Position numbers and translations under genes: made by a program
Notes under the pieces: generated by a model
The model's input: the letters and a program-made list of their open reading frames with translations, nothing else
The model's database searches: none
What the model was told of the DNA's origin: nothing
NCBI GenBank assembly: GCA_029224185.1
Contig: CM055188.1
Span: 559,001-623,000, forward strand
Reading direction: 5' to 3'
Origin: Karalla daura
Taxonomy: Eukaryota; Chordata; Actinopteri; Chaetodontiformes; Leiognathidae
Length of the DNA: 64,000 nt
In this document: positions 1 to 9,266 of the stretch, one piece after another
Layout: each line of letters opens with the position of its first letter
Position numbering within the stretch: position 1 is the stretch's first letter

Positions 1-374
1 CGCCCTTTAAATTTTACAAAGCGCTCAGGTTTATGGCCGGGATCGCAAGAGAGAGCACAAATTTGCCGACAAAACTGGAAAAAAGAATTTGTCTACTGCT
101 TACGGTTTGGCCGGGAGCAGCGTGAAAAGAGCAAAATGAGAGGTGATTCTTCAGCGATCCCAAATTGACAGTTGGTCTCTCCCCACTCGAGCTGCATCGA
201 AAACGCCAAACCCACGTGTTTTTGAGAGGGCCTGGATGAAAAACGACACAAGGTATCAACACGCTGTCGGGCACAGGCAGAGATGACAAGTTTTCCTGTG
301 TTTTGAAGTTTGAACGAAGTTTGTACGACAACGTATGACTTGGCAGCGAATGTTTGTTTGAGGGCGATTTTTTT

Positions 375-1160
375 AATTTTCTGGTTTTTCCCATTCATTT
401 CTTATGGGATTTTTTGCTCTTTCTGAGCACTTTTTGGCTAAAAAGTGTTATTTTTTCGTCAATCTTTGTCAATTTTTAGGCTGCTATATACCAACGCGTG
501 CGGGAGAGCGTCCCGAACATTTCTTCTTTTTATCTTGTCCAGAATCTGGATCGTTTGGCGACAGCGGCCAATTAACTGATTTTGCCAGTTTTTGGCCCCT
601 GGCGGGGCAGGGGACAGTCTGAGGAATGCCCTGATGCGATTTGGTGTGTGAATTTTCTGGTTTTTCCCATTCATTTCTTATGGGATTTTTTGCTCTTTCT
701 GAGCACTTTTTGGCTAAAAAGTGTTATTTTTTCGTCAATCTTTGTCAATTTTTAGGCTGCTATATACCAACGCGTGCGGGAGAGCGTCCCGAACAATTCT
801 TCTTTTTATCTTGTCCAGAATCTGGATCGTTTGGCGACAGCGGCCAATTAACTGATTTTGCCAGTTTTTGGCCCCTGGCGGGGCAGGGGACAGTCTGAGG
901 AATGCCCTGATGCGATTTGGTGTGTGAATTTTCTGGTTTTTCCCATTCATTTCTTATGGGATTTTTTGCTCTTTCTGAGCACTTTTTGGCTAAAAAGTGT
1001 TATTTTTTCGTCAATCTTTGTCAATTTTTTGGCTGCTATATACCAACGCGTGCGGGAGAGCGTCCCCAACAATTCTTCTTTTTAACTAGAATCTGGATCG
1101 TTTGGCGACAGCGGCCAATTAACTGATCTTGCCAGTTTTTGGCCCCTGGCGGCCCCTGGC
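375..1160. repeat. 276-bp tandem array, about 2.8 copies
   Basis: The block starting 'aattttctggtttttcccat' begins at 375, 651 and 927, an exact 276-bp period. Copies 1 and 2 are nearly identical; copy 3 is close to identical until about 1085, where it loses a few bases ('atcttgtcc') and then ends in a duplicated 'ggcccctggc'. The high identity implies recent local expansion of an internal rep-B segment. Confidence 0.93.
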
Positions 1161-1320
1161 GGGGCCAAAAACTGGAATTTTGTTGGGGTCGAACATTTCC
1201 ACACTGCCGGGGCCGAGCCGCACGTTTTGATGTATCATTTGTGTGTCTGTGACGAGCAGTTTTCGGGATACACTCGACCGAAATTTTGCTATAATAATAA
1301 TAAGAAGAAGAACAAACACA

Positions 1321-1449
1321 GTGGAGAGTAATAGTGCTCCCTTTCGGAGCACTAATAAACACGGTGGAGAGTAATAGTGCTCCCTTTCGGAGCACTAATA
1401 AACATGGTGGAGAGTAATAGTGCTCCTTTTCGGAGCACTAATAAGAAGA
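1321..1449. repeat. 43-bp tandem hairpin array, 3 copies plus partial
   Basis: Units start 'gtggagagtaatagtgctcc' at 1321, 1364 and 1407, with a degenerate partial after 1450. Each unit holds the inverted repeat 'gtgctcc...ggagcac', so every copy can form a stem-loop. The same hairpin motif occurs once at the corresponding end of the rep-B copy at 23167-23190. Confidence 0.92.
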
Positions 1450-1544
1450 ACAAACACGGTGGAGAAACACTCTTTTCGGCCATAACTTTGTGTTGCATGT
1501 ATGAGAGAGATTAAGATTGTAAGATTGTCTCTCACCCATCTCAG

Positions 1545-1868
1545 CTTCTTCACAGACACCAGTCGATATTTCTCCTGAGGAAATATATTCCCGCAGTGCT
1601 AAATAAAATTCAAAAGTAATTCTATAATGAATAAAACACTAAAACTACAAAGAAATGTTATAAAGTTTCGTCAGTAAAATGGCTCCCGAACTGAAAGGCA
1701 TTGCTCTAAGTCTCTTTCGCACCACCCTGAGGTAAAATAATGTAAACAAACCGCAAGGGACGAACTGGGCATTGTCGCAAACACTCGGACTAGAATACAC
1801 AAACTGTGCATGCGCGGACACAGAGCACCGATCAGGTTCTTCCGGACAGATCGGGTACCGACACCCAT
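1545..1868 (-). repeat. Minus-oriented partial copy of the MITE-like unit at 15045-15502
   Basis: Read on the minus strand, this matches 15050-15340: a terminal-repeat-like start with 'ctctgtgt' and 'gcatgc', then 'ttcgtcccttgcggtttgtt', then 'tgttttattcattatagaat'. Only one terminal inverted repeat is recognisable here, so it is truncated where it meets rep-B. Confidence 0.65.
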
Positions 1869-1900
1869 AGATATATATAGAAGGCCAGATGCCTCGTCCG
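1862..1900 (+). promoter_or_regulatory. TATA-like module carried by dispersed repeats
   Basis: The run 'cccatagatatatatagaag' is followed by G/C-rich sequence and a short ATG frame near 1934. The same module recurs in reverse at about 3870-3900 and 15010-15045, and a related version precedes the THAP remnant at about 11646-11675. It resembles a TATA-type core promoter. Activity is inferred, not shown. Confidence 0.35.
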
Positions 1901-3150
1901 CGTTGCTCGCTTACAGAGTCACACGTCTGCACATGGCGGCCATCTTGTGTCGGGCAGCTCGCTCACCCATTACATTGTGTGTGTATTGAGACATGTACTT
2001 TTAAATCCACAAAACAAACATAACAAACATAACTTGCTCAAATTTCAACCGGTTTCAACGGTTTGGTTTTGTTAGATTTCAGTGGTTTTCAACATCACAT
2101 GAAACAATAGCCTACCGACCAAACTTCCCCATACTCATTTACTAAACATAATGACATCTACAGACATCAACAGGACCACCTTGATCAACCACCTTGATCA
2201 AAGGACTACCTTTTCCCACATGATTAAATCACACAGTAGACCCAACCTTTCCCCTCCCCACATTTTCCATTGATTCTTCTCTGAAATCCAATCCCCCTGA
2301 AGCAGATATAAAGATCTCGACCACCAACATTCCCTCAGAATTCTCCTGGACGTTGTGTTACATGATCCTGGGTGTCACTGGGTGATTATTGTACATGATT
2401 GCTCCTGTGAGATTCTCCAGTTGTTTGTTTTGTACGACCATTTGGACCAACATTTTCTGTCAAGCCAATCATCAAGCTGGCTTCCTCAAGTTCTTTCTGA
2501 GTTTTTCTTTTGCAACTACCGAAGGAATAACAGAATTCTGCAACCAGCACTGTGATCCGGCTAAGAAAGGAGGCGAATCTTCCAGTCAACGATACAACAC
2601 AAATTCGCCCGAAGCTTTCAGTTTCTTGTTATCAAATATGTATTTATGATACTGCATAATTGTGTAGAATGTTATGCCCTAAAAATAGATTCATGTTCAG
2701 AAATAGGTAGACTACAGTGTTTCCTATCACAAACAGGCCATAAAGAAAGGCTGCATGTTGACATTCACACCTGTGATTTTTATCACACTGCATACCAGTA
2801 TTTATGAATTGATGTCTTGGCACGAACGACAATGCACATCCATACTTCTAGTTTTGAATGAAAATATTTTTACGTGTCAGGGCTGCAGTGTAACCCACCT
2901 CTGAAACATTGATACTTCATCTCCACAGACTCCATGGAAATCAACTCACTAACACATACACTTCAATTGCATTTATTTTATTTAAAATCAGATTTAACTG
3001 AAAACACCTAAACATTACACAATAACCTAAGCAATTAAACATCATATACATGTACACATATACACATGCATTATATACATATACACACACATTACACACA
3101 CTCTCTCTCACACACACACTGGGCTGTGGGCTCCTCTGTCCTCATGTCTC
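1900..3150 (+). repeat. rep-A repeat, left arm of a large palindrome
   Basis: The parts 1920-2074 and 2632-3150 are together the reverse complement of 3951-4735. Shared order is: '...atggcggccat...', 'cttgctcaaatttcaacc', 'tatgtatttatgatactgca', 'gctgcatgttgacattc', 'cttcatctccacagac', a TATACA-rich tract, and 'gggctcctctgtcctcatgt'. This arm lacks about 35 bp near 2892 that the other copies have. A 551-bp insertion interrupts it. Confidence 0.85.
2075..2625. mobile_element. 551-bp insertion in the rep-A arm, flanked by TTGTTA
   Basis: The opposite arm at about 4520-4560 is continuous here, so this block was inserted. TTGTTA lies at 2069-2074 and again at 2626-2631, consistent with a 6-bp target duplication. 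The insert has an 'agatataaag' TATA-like site near 2303 and no long frame. It could be a solo LTR, but it lacks clear TG...CA ends, so I leave it unclassified. Confidence 0.6.
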
Positions 3151-3173
3151 AGACTTTGAGGTTTTTCTGAGAC

Positions 3174-3349
3174 CTTGAGGTTGCTAATGTGCTTGAATAC
3201 AAAGGGGTTGTTGATGCTGATGGCCATCCTGATCTTGTTGTTCATAGCGTTGATGTACTTCTGGTAGACTGTCATGCACTTCCTGGCCAGAAAAGAGGCA
3301 CAGTAGATGGGAATGTCATGGAGTTCTGGGTGGTTCTGCCAGTACTCAT
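3174..3349 (-). pseudogene. cpsf3: CPSF3-like (CPSF-73) exon fragment inside the rep-A palindrome
   Basis: The minus strand encodes about 58 residues including DEYWQNHPELHDIPIY and, at the end, NNPFVFKHISNLK. From family knowledge these match the conserved metallo-beta-lactamase/beta-CASP endonuclease CPSF3 (CPSF-73), which cuts pre-mRNA before polyadenylation in the nucleus. The block behaves like one exon: an AG acceptor at 3351-3350 after a pyrimidine/GT-rich tract, and a GT at 3173-3172 with a poor donor (gtctca). Several positions I expect to be conserved are changed (for example YCASFLARK where YYASSLAKK is usual). No other CPSF3 exon is seen nearby. The flanks on both sides are rep-A, and a 15-bp direct repeat (3111-3125, 3410-3424) brackets it. 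I infer a captured or duplicated fragment rather than a working exon, but a real exon of an otherwise distant gene is not excluded. Confidence 0.7.
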
Positions 3350-3358
3350 CTGAGACTG

Positions 3359-3359
3359 A

Positions 3360-3406
<47 letters not shown>

Positions 3407-3418
3407 ACACACACACAC
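3359..3418. repeat. (AC)n microsatellite
   Basis: Nearly pure AC dinucleotides with one CC interruption at about 3405. On the minus strand it is the GT/polypyrimidine tract immediately before the CPSF3-like acceptor. Confidence 0.97.
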
Positions 3419-3424
3419 TGGGCT

Positions 3425-3814
3425 AATGCCCTTTGAAAAAACACCTTATTACCTGTAGAAGTAATAATATAAAATGTTAAACAAACCAACCTGAAAATGA
3501 AAATCATGTGCAACATCAGTTAAACAGAAAATAAAGACAAATTCTGCCTCTCCCTTCCATGTAAAATTACTGGCTAGTAGCCTAGCCATGATGCACAACT
3601 TTGGCTAAGCTGCACAACTAAGTCGTTTTTTAGGGGAAAAGCTGCGATTTCAACATGTTTACGCATCCCGGGTTGTAACCACGCTAATAACGTTTCGTAG
3701 GAAACTAAACCGTTTGTAAATCCGTCAAAATTTCAGCGAGATAAGACCAGTAACTTTTGTGCAGATCACTCACCGTACCCCTGTTTACATGAGGCTTCAC
3801 AGCTTCTGCCGGAA
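3425..3814. other. Palindrome loop, unclassified
   Basis: No frame, splice pattern or repeat match recognised. It is the remaining part of the loop between the CPSF3-like fragment and the right-hand repeat module. Confidence 0.5.
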
Positions 3815-3950
3815 AGCTTGCCCGACACAAGATGGCCGACCTATGCGGACGTTCTTCACTCGGCCCGGAGACATCTCGCCTTCTATATATATCTATGCCG
3901 ACATCGCTTGTCTGTACCCGATCTGTCCAGAAGTACCCGATCGGTGAGAC
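3815..3950 (-). repeat. Promoter-like repeat module next to the right rep-A arm
   Basis: On the minus strand this reads through 'catagatatatatagaagg' and then a G/C-rich part with 'ggccatcttgtgtcgggc', as at 1862-1960. It abuts the right rep-A arm at 3951 ('gagacataaggacagagg'). Confidence 0.6.
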
Positions 3951-4735
3951 ATAAGGACAGAGGAGCCCACAGCCCAGTTTGTGCGTAATGTATGTGTATG
4001 TGTGTAATATATATGTATATGTATATATGCATGTGTGTGTAATGTATGTGTATATGTGTGTGTATGTATATAATGCATGTGTATGTGTATATAATGTAAA
4101 TAACTGCTTAGGTTATTGTGTTATGTTTAGGTGTTTTAAGTTATATCTAATTTTAAATACAATAAATGTAATTGAAGTGTATGTGTTAATGAGTTGATTT
4201 CCATTGAGTCTGTGGAGATGAAGTTTCAATGTTTCGGAGATGGGTAAGCGCTTCATTTAACTTTGGCATCCACTGCAGCCCTGACGTGTAAAAATATTTT
4301 CATTCAAAAGTAGAAGTATGGGTGTGTATTGTTTGTGTCAAGACATCAATTCATAAGCACTGGTATGCAGTGTGATAAATATCACAGGTGTGAATGTCAA
4401 CATGCAGCCTTTCTTATGGACTGTTTGTGATAGGAAACTGTAGTCTACCCATTTCTGAACATTGATCTATTTTAAGGACATAACATTCTACACAACTATG
4501 CAGTATGATAAATACATATTTTATGATTATGAAAAAGCAAGCCGTTTGAAAATCGGTTGAAATTTGAGCAAGTTATGTATTTTAAAAGTACATGTACCAA
4601 TAAACACACAATGTAATGGGTGAGCGAGCTGCGAGCTGCCCGACACAATATGGCCGCCATGTGCGGACGTTCGACAACCATATATATATGTACACATATG
4701 TTTGCGTGAGATATCAAATTGTCAATGTTCAACAT
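3951..4735 (-). repeat. rep-A repeat, right arm of the palindrome
   Basis: Reverse-complement copy of 1920-3150, without the 551-bp insertion and with the full 'gccaaagttaaatgaagcgc' segment. It includes a TG/TA-rich stretch at 3985-4100. The arms are separated by about 800 bp. Confidence 0.85.
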
Positions 4736-5445
4736 TCATGTGCGTTTATTGAATAATTCAGGGGTCCAACTCTTCAAACCTGGAGAGAGTGTAAGTGCCA
4801 ATAGGTTGTGCTGTCAGTTGCAATAAGGGCACTACAATAGAATCCCTCTGGCTTCAGTATATTTTGCAGGTCCAGGATGAGGGGACATGTGGGAAGATTA
4901 CTGTTTGATTAAAATAAAGATGAAAGAGCAGAACAGTGATGTGTACATGCCGATCACTCTCATAAGAATTTATTCACATTTACAAATTCACAATAAAATT
5001 GTTCCCTTTTGATACTGCTTTAACTTGAGAAGGTCAGGAAGGTTTATCTTTTCCTCTTAGTCTGTCCCATACTAATAGTCATCCAGCTAAATCAACTCAT
5101 TCAATCCATTACACATTCTATTAACATTGATAATTCAGGAACTGAGAGCTTGGATCCATGGCTTATCACACATACACTTACAAATTACAAAATTATACAT
5201 CTAACACTGCATGACATCAGCTTGGGAGTTTTTCTAACCATCTTAGGATGGATAGGACTGCAGAAAGAGTCTATAACCATTCCAAACCCTGGTGAGCAGC
5301 AGTACATCGCTGTGAACTAATAACAGTGCATTGCTGTGAACTTATATAGTAGCAGTACATTGTTATGAACTAATATTGACATAACCAAAAATTAGTTAGT
5401 TAAATTATAGATACATAGACATATTTTACAACACCCCAGACCTCA
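4736..5445. other. No gene seen; short degenerate tandem repeat
   Basis: Nothing recognisable apart from about three degenerate copies of 'agcagtacattgctgtgaac' at about 5297-5375. An AT-rich intergenic character prevails. Confidence 0.5.
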
Positions 5446-5449
5446 TTCC

Positions 5450-5640
5450 TGAAGCCGTCCGTCCGTCCGTCCATCCATCTTCTTCCACTTTATCTGGGGC
5501 TGGGTTGCAGGGGCAGCAGTCTAAATATGGACGCTCGGAGGCATCCGATAAAGATTCCCGAGCCACCTCAGCAGGCTCCTCTCAATCTGGAGGAGCAGCG
5601 GCTCTACTCTGAGTTCCTGGCAATGAGTGCAAAATTAATA
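5450..5640 (-). repeat. LINE/SINE-type tail, reverse orientation
   Basis: The (gtcc)n/(atcc)n run, then 'cttcttccactttatctggg', a 'gggttgcaggggcagcag' stretch and 'ccgagccacctcagcaggct', is a widespread fish non-LTR-type 3' segment. Its opposite-orientation tail is seen at 12416-12466. Confidence 0.6.
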
Positions 5641-7230
5641 TTTCAAGGACGGATTCCCTTTAACACGAGCACCAACCCAAAATCCTGAGTTGAGTGTGAG
5701 TTCCAACTTGAGTGTGATGACCCAGGTGACCACACCATAGGACCATGCTGGGCTCTGGTCTGGGAGAAGCAAAAGGTGTGGCAAAGGGCAGAGAAGGCCC
5801 TTATGTTGTGGCCCTTTCACTGGGCCCTACCATCTGCTGCTATGTTGAAGGGTGGGTTTGAGGTTAGTAAGTGTGTGTTGTGTATTACTTCTAGTTAAAG
5901 ACCATTTTGTTTGTACCAGCCCTGTTAGTTGGTTTGGCCAAGTCATTGTATATGTTCCCTGGTGTTTAAATTTTTAGGTCATTTTTTGTTCACTTACCCT
6001 TACTTTTTATTGCTGTTCAGTTCATTTTAAGTCTATTTAGTTTACCTCTTTTATAGTGCTGATTGTTAAGTTGTTGGCTGTTGGCCCTTATTTCTCAAAC
6101 AATCTCCTGCTCCCTTGTTGCTTCACTGCTCAGTCCCTGACAGTGAGAATTAGGGAATGTGGCATGAGACTGGGTTAAGCCAATCAAACATGAGTGTCAC
6201 AGCCATCAAGTTTTGAGAGTTGGTAGCTCTGCTTCGAGATGAGTTGAGGATGACAGAAATCCAGGATGAGGTAAAAGTAGAGTTTTTTTCTCATTTGAAT
6301 TGAGTACCCGGATAAAAGAATGAAGACGTTACATACATTTGAAGCAATAATACACATCAGTTGTATTTTACATTCTATATTTGCAGAAGTTAACTTCATT
6401 TTTTCATTTAACAGACAAGCTTTACACATTTCTTCTCATCTTACAAAGAAAAATCCAGTGTTCTCTGTGTCTGCATAGCAAAACAAATCCACATATCTGT
6501 ACACATGGACACTATCATTGGAGAATATGGTACTATTAACTCAAATTAGTCAGTTCCATCTTATTAATTCAATGATTTTGCAATTAAGTAATATTCAATA
6601 GCTTGTCTTCTTGGAGTAAAAACATATGCCACCTCTGAATTGAGGTTTGACAGAACCTAGCCCCGAATAAATAAAATTCAGGCACATGGATTTCGTAGTC
6701 GGCCTGCAGCTAGTACAAGATGCTTCAGAGGCCATGTTTTGCAGTTCATAAATTTTTCATGAGCTGTGTTACATGTTTAAAAACACCCAAATCTGTGCGG
6801 AACTGTAGATAATATAGTAGATAATAATAAACCTTTTCCTACACTTATCCATTTTAGTTTACCTACTCAATTTGCACATCCAGCAACTGTCCATGAAAGA
6901 GCTCGAAGGCAAACCTCTGAATTGAATCTATCTTCATTTTAACCAAGTTGACTGTGTGAAGACAGACATACTAGTCAGGTGGTCAGGTGTCTCTTCAGAT
7001 TAGGGGTAGGTGCATCACGCACCCCCAGGAGCAACAACTAGATGTCAAACTGCACAACACAATTTAGTTTAAATAAATACAGTCAAAGTGAGATAGATAA
7101 GCAGAGAAATAAAACCCATAAGGTGCCCCCTTCCTTTCACACGCAAACCACTTTGACTCACTCTGTACTTATTTCTGTTTGTGTGTGTGTGCATTTGTGT
7201 GCATGTCCACCAGTCCTTTTAATGTTTCTC

Positions 7231-7272
<42 letters not shown>

Positions 7273-7520
7273 CGATACCATCAATGGCCAGGATACTGAG
7301 GTGGGGAGTATGGTGGAGGAGCTGAAAAGGGTAGAAAAATTAAACAAAATTAGATGTTCACAGACAATATTCACTATGTTGTCATGTTATGTGTATTCTG
7401 AAATTAAAAATGTTATGCAATACAACATGATTTGAGCTCAAAACAAGATTAAGACTCACTGATAAATGAAATGAAACAATGAAACAATGAAAACAATGAA
7501 ACAATGATTGATATTGTTGA
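5641..7520. other. No gene recognised; includes (GT)n at 7232-7269
   Basis: No splice-compatible coding segment found. The block 5880-6150 is loosely similar in style to 15640-15960 (tail-like, T-rich), so an old repeat is likely. Because it lies downstream of the shisa4-like stop, the end near 7300-7524 probably holds that gene's 3' UTR; I see no clean AATAAA on the minus strand. Confidence 0.45.
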
Positions 7521-7524
7521 TTGA

Positions 7525-7736
7525 TTAAATGAGGCCTCTTTTACCCTGGCTATATGCTGGATCCATTACATGCACTGGAAAAGGTCCCGGGTGCATCACT
7601 GGGTGCTGTGAAGCCACGGTGTGGTACTGGGATGCCGGTGGGTAACCTGCATGTGGAAACTCAGACGGGCCCAGTGGTTTTCCATATGTGTCGTACATAG
7701 GCTCCAATGGGTAACTGGCCATAGGGATCTGTTGAG
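7525..7736 (-). CDS. shisa4: shisa4-like, coding exon 4 (C-terminal tail)
   Basis: The acceptor 'tttgtggcctccag' precedes 7736. The exon completes a codon split after one base and runs to a stop at 7525. It encodes a Pro/Tyr-rich cytoplasmic tail (AQQIPMASYPLEP... ending AYSQGKRGLI). Proline-rich tails with PY-like motifs are usual in Shisa proteins and recruit WW-domain partners; I do not see a perfect PPxY here, but the tail has several YP and PxxP pieces. Total coding length across the four exons is 585 nt, 194 residues, very close to mammalian SHISA4. Confidence 0.88.
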
Positions 7737-7824
7737 CTGGAGGCCACAAAGCAGGTGAGTGAAGCGAGTGAGTAGAGCTGATGGTTGCTGGCACCAGTGT
7801 TATCACAAGATATGGAAACCTCAC

Positions 7825-7961
7825 CATCGTAGAGCGTCCTCCCTCTCTGCTGCCGTCTCTGGTAGAGATAACAGCAGGAGCACATGAAACAGCACACCAT
7901 GGTCGCAATAATAGCCACAAACAGCAGGATAGAGGAGGCAATGCCAGCTAAAGTGGTAGGG
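7825..7961 (-). CDS. shisa4: shisa4-like, coding exon 3 (transmembrane segment)
   Basis: The acceptor 'cttcctctcag' precedes 7961, and the exon ends at 7825 before the donor gtgagg. It encodes SPTTLAGIASSILLFVAI then IATMVCCFMCSCCYLYQRRQ: one hydrophobic membrane span followed at once by a cysteine cluster and a basic stop-transfer run. The 'GIAS...LFVA...CCYLY' layout is characteristic of SHISA4/5-type proteins. Phase 2 in and phase 1 out match the neighbouring exons. Confidence 0.9.
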
Positions 7962-8196
7962 CTGAGAGGAAGAAAAGAGGAAGACACATCTTAAAAAACA
8001 TTTTGTTTCTTGTGTACTGTCTAGAAAGAGACAGAGAGCTGGTCCTTCCTCGTCCTGTGGCTTTCTGACTGTGATTCACTATGGTGACAGCAGTGATTTG
8101 ATATGATGATTGATGAAACCACATGCAGATTTGTGCTTTCAGTGAGTCTGAGCCAACACAGCCTGGGCTATAACCTACAGGTTGTCTGCTGAGCAC

Positions 8197-9088
8197 TGGG
8201 CGTCACAGATTCTCATCTAGAGGTATGACATTAAAGGGCCATTGTATAGGAAGTATCAACATCTAGTGGTAAAATCGGGTAGTGCATTCAAACCAATAGG
8301 TCACTCTATACGGCCACTATGGTTGCCTCCATGTATCAAAGAGCCTCTCTCTCCAGCATCTCTGCGCTGGCTTGCAGGGAAAACATGCTGATGCCATTTG
8401 TCCCTTGCTGGTGGTGGTAGTTTCAAGATGGAGGACTGTCATGACGCTGCCTATATATATATATATATGCACACATACACACACGTATAAATAAATGCTG
8501 ACATCAGTTTAAGACAACATGCATTACTGTAATAATCATAGATATCATGCCACACAGTTGCAGCACCACGTCTTACAAACCCTGGAATTAAGTTTTGATC
8601 GATCTGTTTCACAAGGGCTGCACCCTCATAGTACAAGAGATCCACACCCCTCAGAAATGCGTCAAGACAGAGAGTAACTGAACTAAACTAACAACTAAAA
8701 TACAAGCATGCAGATTGTTTGATTTATCCATGGATGTGGTTGACTGAAAATGAACATGAGCACCTAATCTTCCAAAATCCTCTCCCTGAGGACAGGATTT
8801 TCCCTCATACCAAAAACAGGTAATGTAGAGCCCTCTATACAAAGCAATAACAGCATTACCTCACCACCAACATCATACCTTCACATCTTCAAGTGACATT
8901 TTTTGTTGAAAACTTTATTGCAGCTACTCCTCTTCATAGCTATTTGAGATTGCAAATTGTATTTAGATTGCATATTTGTGGAAATTGGATCCTTACATTT
9001 CAGTCTGCCTCAAGAAAATGAAAAATAGCTGAGCAGTCAACACAAACACTGTGCTAAATAGATGAATAAATCCTGCTGAAGGCCCCAC
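8197..9088 (-). other. shisa4-like intron 2 (full span 7962-9088)
   Basis: Bounded by donor gtgggg (9088-9083) and the acceptor before 7961. It contains a short (AT)n/(AC)n tract at about 8450-8485. Nothing else is recognised. Confidence 0.6.
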
Positions 9089-9266
9089 CTGAACTGGAAG
9101 AGCATGCAACGCTTCTGCTCCCGCTCTGTGATCATTTTGAAGGCGTCCAGGCAGCAGTAGCGTCGCTGGCAGTTCCCACAGCAGAACGTGATCAAAGGGC
9201 AGTCAAAGCCATTGTGCCAGGTGCCATTTTTATCCACATACCACAGACAGTCCTCGTTCCCACTGA
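9089..9266 (-). CDS. shisa4: shisa4-like, coding exon 2 (cysteine-rich ectodomain)
   Basis: This exon carries the family's defining part: EDCLWYVDKNGTWHNGFDC, then CPLITFCCGNCQRRYCC and ITEREQKRCMLF. It is the conserved six-to-eight-cysteine Shisa extracellular domain, here with one N-glycosylation sequon (NGT). Shisa proteins are small type I membrane proteins of the ER, plasma membrane or endosomes; founding members retain Frizzled and FGF receptors, others modulate glutamate receptors, and SHISA4 itself is poorly understood. The acceptor is 'ttgtttcttgtag' at 9267; the donor is gtgggg. The exon is 178 nt, entering in phase 1 and leaving in phase 2, so exons 1-4 join in one frame. Paralogue choice (shisa4 over shisa5) rests on the ectodomain and membrane-span pattern. 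Confidence 0.92.

Larger units (their letters stand above)
1..1545 (-). repeat. rep-B dispersed repeat, minus-oriented copy
   Basis: This stretch is the reverse complement of sequence that recurs at 23163-25015 and, more decayed, at 58530-59460. Shared landmarks are a run about an asterisk-like spacer with 'cccataagaaatgaatggg', the phrase 'catcaaaacgtgtggctcgg' near 1215-1235, and 'gttatggccgaaaagag' at the outer end (near 1475-1490 here, near 24970 in the other copy). Open frames in it are short and differ between copies, so I treat it as non-coding. I do not recognise a named family. It contains two local tandem arrays listed separately. Confidence 0.75.

Noticed and set aside
1934..1989. 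Small ORF MAAILCRAARSPITLC in rep-A (also on the minus strand at about 4650)
   Set aside because: Frame is not kept between copies beyond the first ~12 codons; likely non-coding repeat.
3360..3420. Regular repeat tract that could be taken for a CRISPR-like or coding repeat
   Set aside because: Pure dinucleotide microsatellite in a eukaryotic context; no spacers. The Cys/Val repeats in translations are artefacts.
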